From DASXMX01 sp035483795 (GTDB lineage Bacteria; Planctomycetota; Phycisphaerae; Tepidisphaerales; Tepidisphaeraceae), in assembly GCA_035483795.1 (NCBI GenBank), contig DATHPP010000227.1:1-9239 (forward strand): a stretch of DNA of 9,239 nucleotides, in the 5' to 3' direction. Shown in pieces: positions 4,248-9,239 of the stretch. Both the position numbers and the translations under genes were made by a program. Every line of letters begins with the position of its first letter. The first letter of the stretch is position 1. Below the pieces are notes generated by a model that saw nothing but the letters and a program-made list of their open reading frames with translations, ran no database searches and had not been told where the DNA came from.

Positions 4248-6665
4248 TTAGTCATCCAGAATGAAGTTGATCAGCTTCGGGGGCAGGAGGGGGGATTGCA
4301 CGTCGATGACGAAACCGGCGATGAGGATTTTGCCTTTGCGTTGGAACTGGGCCCAGATTTTGTAGCGGCCGGGGGCGGGGAACATGGTGTGGAAGGCGAC
4401 GAACGGGCCGCCGCGGGTGTCTTTGGTCGGCGTGAAAAGCTGCTCGGGATGGCAGTGCAGATACGTATTGGTGTCCTGCGAGATGATCACGCAGTGGCCC
4501 ATCGCGCCCAGGTACGGCTCGATATCAGTGAGGGGCTGTCCGTTCCGGGACAAACGGAACAGCAGATCGATGTGAACGCCGGCAGAAATCGTTCGCGGCT
4601 GCGGGATCAGCTCGGCGGTGATCGTCGGATCGCTCTCCAGAGGTTTGTAGAGGGTTGGCGACGGGACCAGGTCCGCGTGCGAATCGGCTTGTTCACTGCC
4701 GGTCGATCCCACCGTCACCGGAAAGCGAAAGACCTGGCTGCGCTGCCCGCGGGGCGTGATGTCGGCAAAGAGCAGGAAATGGCCGGCATGGGGGAAGGCG
4801 TAGGTGATCGAGAGCGCCCCATCGGCTTGCATCAAAGGGTGAATGTGATCGAAGAACGAGAGGTCCTGCGAAACCACGATCAGGTGAAGCAGGTGCTCGT
4901 GAACGAGCGCCAGGTCGCGCAGGGTGTGGCCCTGAAACTGCGGGGTGAAGGTCAGCCGCAGCGTTCGGTCATCGATCGCTTTGACATCCGGCGGCCGAAG
5001 GCCGATGTCGGAAACCGCGGCGTGCTGCGGCTCGGTGGCCAGGGCCATGTCGTAGCCCTCATCATGAAGCGTCGTCCGCGGGCCGCGTTGGATGGGAACC
5101 ATTGGCATTCCGCACAGCGGGCAGTCACCGGGCTTTTCCGATAGGACGCCTTCGTGCATCGGGCACTGATAGCGGGCGACTTCGTTGGGCGGGATCCATT
5201 TGATGACCGGCGTCACCCACGGATCGAAGTACCCGGTCTTCATCTGCGAGCCGACCGGCAGCGCCAGCCGGGCGCAGAAGCCGGGAATGTCGCGGAGCGC
5301 GGGGGCCAGGCCGCGGAAATGCGAATAGTTGCCGGCTGAGGTTGCGGATTCCGCGACGCGGGCAAGCGGGATCGCCAGGTCTTCATAGCCCTGGGAAACG
5401 ATGAGGTTCAGGTTCTCCGCGGGGACACCGACCGGCTGATGATCGTTGAAACGATCCAGGACATAGAGGTCCATCGCCTGATCTTTGTTGTCGAAGGTGA
5501 GCTCGGCCCGGATCGGCCCGTACGGTGCGATGGTGCCCTCGTGCGGCCCCCAGCGGTTATACCGGCCGTAGCCAATGTACCAGGGCAGGCCTTCGTTGTA
5601 AGTGACCAGCAGCACCGATTCGACGCACATGAACAGCGCGAACGAGATGGCGAACGCGCGCTTGAATTGGGGAAATCCATCCTGAAGCAGGCGGGATGCG
5701 CCGATGGAGAGGGCGACGATCCCCATGCAGACGTGGGCGATGTACACACCCGCGGCGACGTTGGCGTAGGGCGCGACGGTGTGGACATGGGTGAACAGCA
5801 GCCCGCCGCCAATCAGGGCCATAACGGCGATGATCTTGGACTGCTGCGAGGCGGCGCTGACGGCCCGCTCTTTCTTGTGCGATTTGCGCAGCAGCCCCGC
5901 GGCACCGATCACCGTCAGGACGATGGCGATGGACTTGTGAAGCTGAACCTCGCGGTCGCGGAGCTGATGCCAGTCGGTCAGGCGGTAAAGATCCAGGTCC
6001 GCGCAGAAGAACAGGAAAATGCCGCCGAGGAGCAGAAGCAGCGGACCAATCCAGCGGAGCTTGTCGGCGCGTTTGGGGAAAAGCGCGGTGGCCAGAAGGG
6101 AGCCGGAGAGCGCGAAGGTCAGATATCCGAAGATGTGGTGCATCAACTCGGAATACTTGAGATTCAAATCGGTCTGGCGGGTGGCGAGGTTATTCAGGTC
6201 ATGAAGCGACAGAATCGTGTTGGCCCGCGCGCCGACGACGGCGGCGCCGTAATTGAACACCAGCGATCCGCCCAGGTAAGCCGTGACGCCCAGCAGCGAG
6301 TAGTAGCTCAGGCCAACGCCGGTGTAGATGGTGAGCGATTTGCGCCGGTCGGCGTCGAGGAACAGCCGCCACGCGGTGAGGATGACGAAGCCCCAGGAGG
6401 CGACGTTGGCAAGGAACTCGTGCCATTCGATGGCGTCCTGCGGCACGCCGGCCCGCGCCGCCCAGATCTCGGCGTAAATCCCGCAGATGAACGCGAACAG
6501 GAGGAAGACCGTCCCGGTCGCGGACAGGATCTTGGCGGCCCAGTGAAACCGCTCGGACCGTCGAAGCAAGCCGACTGCGTCGAAGATCAACCCCATCAGC
6601 AGCAGCACCAGCGGAAACTGGACCAGCTTGGGGTGGAGGTAGCCAAAAAACTGCCAAAGTTCCAT
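4248..6665 (-). CDS. DUF2231 / heavy-metal-binding-domain multidomain membrane protein
   Basis: An 805-residue membrane protein, probably in metal (copper or silver type) handling. Residues 8-135 match DUF2231: LHPKLVQFPLVLLL at 10-23, WHEFL at 81-85 and AYLGGSLVFNYG at 129-140. Helices lie near 13-34, 44-64, 86-102 and 113-137. A second membrane part follows, helices about 180-196, 206-222, 243-259, 277-292, 303-323 and 336-355, with histidines HH 176-177, THVH 292-295 and H311 that could bind heme or metal. After a soluble stretch (385-490), residues 499-523 are a heavy-metal-binding domain, YQCPMHEGVLSEKPGDCPLC then GMPMVP. Two related beta domains end the protein (586-652, 697-790), each with an I-V/I-SQD strand, an HxH or HCH group (HIH 607-609, HCH 737-739) and F-PxxGxYxxxA-type strands. 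No signal peptide or Shine-Dalgarno sequence is seen. It follows HU but is separated by a hairpin. Domain calls are firm, function is inference. Confidence 0.88.
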   Translation of the reverse strand: MELWQFFGYLHPKLVQFPLVLLLMGLIFDAVGLLRRSERFHWAAKILSATGTVFLLFAFICGIYAEIWAARAGVPQDAIEWHEFLANVASWGFVILTAWRLFLDADRRKSLTIYTGVGLSYYSLLGVTAYLGGSLVFNYGAAVVGARANTILSLHDLNNLATRQTDLNLKYSELMHHIFGYLTFALSGSLLATALFPKRADKLRWIGPLLLLLGGIFLFFCADLDLYRLTDWHQLRDREVQLHKSIAIVLTVIGAAGLLRKSHKKERAVSAASQQSKIIAVMALIGGGLLFTHVHTVAPYANVAAGVYIAHVCMGIVALSIGASRLLQDGFPQFKRAFAISFALFMCVESVLLVTYNEGLPWYIGYGRYNRWGPHEGTIAPYGPIRAELTFDNKDQAMDLYVLDRFNDHQPVGVPAENLNLIVSQGYEDLAIPLARVAESATSAGNYSHFRGLAPALRDIPGFCARLALPVGSQMKTGYFDPWVTPVIKWIPPNEVARYQCPMHEGVLSEKPGDCPLCGMPMVPIQRGPRTTLHDEGYDMALATEPQHAAVSDIGLRPPDVKAIDDRTLRLTFTPQFQGHTLRDLALVHEHLLHLIVVSQDLSFFDHIHPLMQADGALSITYAFPHAGHFLLFADITPRGQRSQVFRFPVTVGSTGSEQADSHADLVPSPTLYKPLESDPTITAELIPQPRTISAGVHIDLLFRLSRNGQPLTDIEPYLGAMGHCVIISQDTNTYLHCHPEQLFTPTKDTRGGPFVAFHTMFPAPGRYKIWAQFQRKGKILIAGFVIDVQSPLLPPKLINFILDD

Positions 6666-6682
6666 AGGTTAAGTGAATGTAA

Positions 6683-6715
6683 GAATCCCGGCGTCGAGCG
6701 TCGACGCCGGGATTC
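6683..6715 (-). terminator. Hairpin after the HU gene, likely terminator
   Basis: Perfect 15-bp stem, gaatcccggcgtcga (6683-6697) with its complement at 6701-6715, 3-base loop. It lies 31 bases past the HU stop and 18 bases before the ATG of the 805-aa gene, both on the minus strand. On that strand it is followed by ttaca, a poor T-run, so termination may be incomplete and it may also work as an attenuator or mRNA end stabiliser. Confidence 0.65.
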
Positions 6716-6745
6716 GATCGTCTCCTTCACAGCCTCTGGAGGGGC

Positions 6746-7069
6746 TTACTTAGCCATTTCCTTGAGGCTCTTGAGAGGGCGGACCTTGACGACCTTGCGG
6801 GCGGGCTTGGCCGCGAACATCTGCTCCTGCTTGGTGAACGGGTTGATTCCCATGCGGGCCTTGGTGGCGGGCTTGTGGATCACGTTGATCCGCATGAGTC
6901 CCGGGACGGTAAAGGTGCCGGGACCTTTCTTGCCGAGGGCGCTGCGGATGTGCTCCGCCAGCGCGTCGAACACCTCGCCGACCTGCTTGCGGGACAAGCC
7001 GGTCTGTTCGGCGATACCTCGGAGAATCTCGCCCTTGCTGGGGGCCTTGCCTGTTGCTGCTGCTGCCAT
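6746..7069 (-). CDS. HU-family DNA-binding protein
   Basis: A 107-residue histone-like protein that bends and compacts DNA as a dimer. Residues 11-45 (SKGEILRGIAEQTGLSRKQV...) are the HU helical dimer region; 50-64 (PGTFTVPGLMRINV) stands where HU has the GFGTF strand; the DNA-binding arm runs about 65-95, with INPFT at 75-79 placing the intercalating proline at P77; the end VKVRPLKSLKEMAK matches the last strand and helix. It is a little longer than E. coli HU (90 aa), through an Ala-rich N-terminus and a longer, basic arm. Start at ATG 7067-7069 is supported by AAGGAG nine bases upstream, one of few clear ribosome binding sites in the window. It lies downstream of the two glycosyltransferases on the same strand and may share their transcript or have its own promoter. 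Confidence 0.95.
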   Translation of the reverse strand: MAAAATGKAPSKGEILRGIAEQTGLSRKQVGEVFDALAEHIRSALGKKGPGTFTVPGLMRINVIHKPATKARMGINPFTKQEQMFAAKPARKVVKVRPLKSLKEMAK

Positions 7070-7078
7070 TTGGCTACG

Positions 7079-7086
7079 CTCCTTCT
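7079..7086 (-). promoter_or_regulatory. Ribosome binding site of the HU gene
   Basis: Minus-strand AGAAGGAG with AAGGAG at 7084-7079, nine bases before the ATG. A near-perfect Shine-Dalgarno sequence, in contrast to the other genes here, fits high expression of a nucleoid protein. Confidence 0.8.
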
Positions 7087-7097
7087 GTTAGAGGATT

Positions 7098-7140
7098 CCT
7101 GAAAAACTAAAAGTGGGGCATCTTTTACGGGTTTTTCAGG
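7098..7140. repeat. Two-part dyad spanning the glycosyltransferase stop codon, upstream of HU
   Basis: cctgaaaaac (7098-7107) pairs with gtttttcagg (7131-7140) and taaaag (7108-7113) with ctttta (7122-7127): 16 base pairs with a 3-base bulge (7128-7130) and 8-base loop. The TAA stop of the glycosyltransferase gene (7125-7127) is part of the stem. In a minus-strand transcript it lies between that gene and the HU ribosome binding site; it could end transcription, shield the HU leader, or bind a regulator. Confidence 0.7.
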
Positions 7141-8543
7141 GGTTTGGCAAGGGGCGCGGGGCAAAGAAGTGCGCCGAATCCCGGCAAAAAGCGGCTCAAA
7201 GGTCGTGATTGCTGATTGCTGATTGTGCCGCCGGTGCCCTCACGTGCCCTCACCGGCGTTCTTCGCTGCGCAGACGCGTGGTCGGATTCCGCCGATGAGG
7301 GCACCGGCGGCACGCTTGAGTGATCAACGAATCCAGATTGTTCAGACGAAAGCCGGCTTGATCGCCAGAGCCGCCGGCTTGGAGGCGCCGCGAGGGTGGG
7401 GGCATTGGAATGCAGCAGCTTGAGACAATAGCCGGCGACGTCGAACGCGGCGCGGGGTCGTCCAAGCCGGCGGGCGGCGGCGCGCATGGATTCGAGACGC
7501 CCCGGCTCGGCCAGCAGCGCGGTGAGCTTGTGGCCGAGCGATGCGAGATTATTCACTTTGATCGCGGCGCCGTTCTCCAGGACGTAGTCGCTGTTGCGGG
7601 TTTCCTGTCCGGGGATGGGGTCGACGACGACCATGGCGGCCCCGCGGGCGAGGGCCTCGGAGGTGGTCAAGCCGCCGGGCTTGGAGACGATCACGTCCGC
7701 CGCCGCCATCAGCTCGTCCATCCGGTCGGTGAAGCCGAAGATGAGCCGCCGGTGATGATCGGGGCACGGCATCGCCTCGAGCCTGCGCCGGGCCTCGACG
7801 TTGCGGCCGGTGACGACGAGCAATTGCATGGGACGTGAAACATCGAGCAATTCCTGATGGAGCCGTTCGATCGGCCCGATGCCCAGCCCGCCGGACATTT
7901 GCAGGATGACGGGACGATCGTGGGCCAACTGGAGTTGATCTCTGCACTCCCATGGATCGCGCTGACGGGAGAAGTCCGGGTGAATGGGGATCCCGGTGGC
8001 GCTGATCTGCTCGAGGGAGATTCCCCAGGCGGCGAGGTTGCTGCGGCCTTCTTGGTTGGCGGTGAAATAGTGCTCGCAGGGCGGGTTGAACCAGAGGCGG
8101 TGGGTATCGAAGTCGGTCGTCGCCGTCACCTGGGGGAATTCGACGCGGCGTGCGCGGCGCAAATGGGCGATCACTTCGGCGGGAAGAAAATGCGTGCTGA
8201 TCGCCAGGTCCCAGGGCTGGCGGGTAATCAGATCGACCAGGCGGCGCAGGTTCAGGCCCTGCACGCCGAAGCGCATGCGATCGACCGGGCGTTCCCAGCG
8301 GCGCAGCGGCCGGTCGAGGCGGTCGTAGAGATACCCGACCAGGTGTGGCGCGCCGGCCACCAGGTCGAAATATCCGCGGCCATACAAGCGGCGGAACAGG
8401 GGGTTCACCAGGTCCAGCACGTCGACGCCGACCGTGTGCGCCTGCGGGCAGATTTCCCGCAGGGCCAGTTGAATGGCCTGCGCCGCGCGTCCGTGGCCCC
8501 CGCCGACCGAAGCATAGAGGATGAGGATACGCGGGCGGCTCAT
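7125..8543 (-). CDS. MGDG synthase / UgtP-like diacylglycerol glycosyltransferase with long C-terminal tail
   Basis: A 472-residue GT-B enzyme of the MurG/MGDG-synthase family (GT28), which moves sugar from a nucleotide donor to diacylglycerol or a related membrane lipid. Residues 12-24 (SVGGGHGRAAQAI) are the family's N-terminal acceptor-side loop; TATTDFDTHRLWFNP at 140-154 matches the TDF-H-W block; QMSGGLG (215-221) opens the C-terminal Rossmann domain; GFTDRMDELMAAADVIVSKP then GGLTTSEALARG (270-301) and PIPGQETRN (309-317) form the donor site. It is likely peripheral on the inner membrane leaflet. Its ATG overlaps the upstream TGA as ATGA, so translation is coupled. The family normally ends near residue 380; the last 90 residues are low-complexity and encoded by repeat sequence (7128-7403). 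Exact sugar and lipid are unknown. Confidence 0.9.
   Translation of the reverse strand: MSRPRILILYASVGGGHGRAAQAIQLALREICPQAHTVGVDVLDLVNPLFRRLYGRGYFDLVAGAPHLVGYLYDRLDRPLRRWERPVDRMRFGVQGLNLRRLVDLITRQPWDLAISTHFLPAEVIAHLRRARRVEFPQVTATTDFDTHRLWFNPPCEHYFTANQEGRSNLAAWGISLEQISATGIPIHPDFSRQRDPWECRDQLQLAHDRPVILQMSGGLGIGPIERLHQELLDVSRPMQLLVVTGRNVEARRRLEAMPCPDHHRRLIFGFTDRMDELMAAADVIVSKPGGLTTSEALARGAAMVVVDPIPGQETRNSDYVLENGAAIKVNNLASLGHKLTALLAEPGRLESMRAAARRLGRPRAAFDVAGYCLKLLHSNAPTLAAPPSRRLWRSSRLSSEQSGFVDHSSVPPVPSSAESDHASAQRRTPVRAREGTGGTISNQQSRPLSRFLPGFGALLCPAPLAKPLKNP
7207..7224. repeat. GATTGCT tandem repeat
   Basis: gattgct, gattgct, gatt in a row, inside the glycosyltransferase tail (read as ISNQQS on the minus strand). 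The unit also appears at 4121-4131 in a noncoding stretch, which suggests that this part of the tail began as noncoding sequence. Confidence 0.6.
7225..7313. repeat. Perfect 18-bp inverted repeat within the glycosyltransferase 3' end
   Basis: gtgccgccggtgccctca (7225-7242) and tgagggcaccggcggcac (7296-7313) are exact reverse complements, 53 bases apart. gtgccctca recurs directly at 7244-7252. The repeat is read through in frame as residues about 411-440 of the glycosyltransferase. Confidence 0.85.
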
Positions 8544-9239
8544 AGCGCGGGTTCGCCAATGAGTTCCGCGCCGATGACGACGGAGACCGGAGCGGTAGCT
8601 TGAGGCGGCGGGGCGGCATCGCCGGCATGGCGCTCCGCCGCGGCGCACGCCGCTTTGTGGTGTTCGTCCCAATAGGCGTCGAAGGTGCGGGCGATCCCAC
8701 AGCGTGCCACGCGAAGCGGCGCCGTGCGCGACATCCGCAATCGTCGTGGCTCGTCGGCCAGGAGGGATTGGACGGCCGCGGTCCAGGCGGCGGCGTCGTC
8801 CGCCGGCAGCACCAGGCCCGTGAGGCCGTCGTCGACAATTTCCTTGGGGCCGCCCTCGTCGCTCACCAGAACCGGAAGCCCCGACGCCTGTGCTTCGAGC
8901 ACGACCTGTCCGAGCGTGTCGGTCTTCGAGGGGAACAGCAGCAGGTCGCTATTCGCGTAGAGGCCGGAGAGCTGGGCGTCGTTCTGGCGGCCCAGGAAGT
9001 GAGCCGGCAGGTCCTTGAGGTCCTGTTTCAACGGCGCGACCTGCGGTCCGTCGCCGGCGAATACCAGGGCCAGATCGCCGCGGCTTCGGCACAATTGACG
9101 GAACGACTTGGCCAGCAGGCCAAGGTTTTTTTCCACGCTGATGCGGCCGCAATACAGGAGGTGATGTGCCGCCCCGCGGATGCCGCGGTCGTGCCAGAAG
9201 TTGGGGTCGCGATGCCGCGGATTGAAAGTTTCCGAATCG
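8540..9239 (-). CDS. GT4-family glycosyltransferase (MgtA/SqdX-like), 5' end outside window
   Basis: C-terminal half of a GT-B retaining glycosyltransferase. The frame is open to the right edge and reads ...DSETFNPRHRDPNFW... then LLYCGRISVEKNLGLLAKSF, the classic start of the donor-binding domain, so the GTG at 9134-9136 (Val of SVEKN) is internal. Next come LVFAGDGPQVAPLK, HFLGRQND..LSGLYANSDL and FPSKTDTLGQVVLEAQASGL, in which D and E seven residues apart stand for the EX7E motif; the D form is usual in SqdX and MgtA-type enzymes. The last 30 residues are Ala/Pro-rich. Its TGA overlaps the ATG of the MGDG-synthase-like gene by four bases. The pair probably acts on the same membrane lipid or envelope sugar. 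Donor and acceptor are not decided by the sequence. Confidence 0.92.
   Translation of the reverse strand, partial: DSETFNPRHRDPNFWHDRGIRGAAHHLLYCGRISVEKNLGLLAKSFRQLCRSRGDLALVFAGDGPQVAPLKQDLKDLPAHFLGRQNDAQLSGLYANSDLLLFPSKTDTLGQVVLEAQASGLPVLVSDEGGPKEIVDDGLTGLVLPADDAAAWTAAVQSLLADEPRRLRMSRTAPLRVARCGIARTFDAYWDEHHKAACAAAERHAGDAAPPPQATAPVSVVIGAELIGEPAL

Noticed and set aside
4296..5144. 282-residue open frame on the plus strand
   Set aside because: Antisense to the heavy-metal-binding and beta domains of the 805-aa protein; Arg/Gly/Asp-rich shadow with no family signature.
5439..7091. 550-residue open frame on the plus strand
   Set aside because: Antisense to the 805-aa membrane protein and to HU, both with strong family motifs; long antisense frames are expected at this GC content.
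7857..8603. 248-residue open frame on the plus strand
   Set aside because: Mirror of the MGDG-synthase-like gene, which carries all expected family motifs on the minus strand.

Overview
The window is GC-rich bacterial DNA with the look of a Planctomycetota genome, perhaps of the Phycisphaerae type. The pointers are long GC-rich dispersed inverted repeats between and inside genes, few Shine-Dalgarno sequences, a lysine-rich HU protein, and a DUF2231 plus heavy-metal-binding-domain membrane protein. The lineage call rests on recollection and is tentative. I see no CRISPR array, transposase, phage genes, rRNA or tRNA.

Layout. 1-1028 (+): the C-terminal two thirds of an RseP-type site-2 protease whose start lies off the left edge. 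1029-1203: convergent junction filled by hairpins and a nearly perfect 28-bp inverted repeat. 1204-2379 (-): a shortened MnmE/TrmE-like GTPase with intact G motifs but without several MnmE signatures, and with a dispersed repeat read in frame through its linker. 2473-2901 (+): remnant of a phytanoyl-CoA dioxygenase with a large in-frame internal deletion. 2902-3667: noncoding stretch of nested inverted repeats. 3668-3910 (+): small unrecognised protein. 3911-4247: convergent noncoding stretch with a TGGCTCA array and short AATCGGC/GCAAATC repeats. 4248-6665 (-): 805-residue membrane protein joining DUF2231, further membrane helices, a heavy-metal-binding CPMH...CPLCGM domain and two related metal-handling-type beta domains. 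6746-7069 (-): HU-family DNA-binding protein. 7125-8543 (-): MGDG-synthase/UgtP-like glycosyltransferase with a repeat-encoded tail. 8540-9239 (-): GT4 glycosyltransferase, start off the right edge.

How the genes fit together. The two glycosyltransferases overlap by ATGA and are almost surely co-translated; they probably make glycolipids or another envelope glycoconjugate. HU follows on the same strand with its own strong ribosome binding site and a hairpin after its stop. The DUF2231 metal protein is next, probably a separate unit. The remaining genes look like unrelated neighbours, with repeats at most junctions. No coherent new multi-gene system is visible. The most unusual signals are repeats entering reading frames (GTPase linker, glycosyltransferase tail), the degenerate MnmE, the 530-bp nested repeat cluster, the helically phased TGGCTCA array and the domain fusion in the 805-residue protein.
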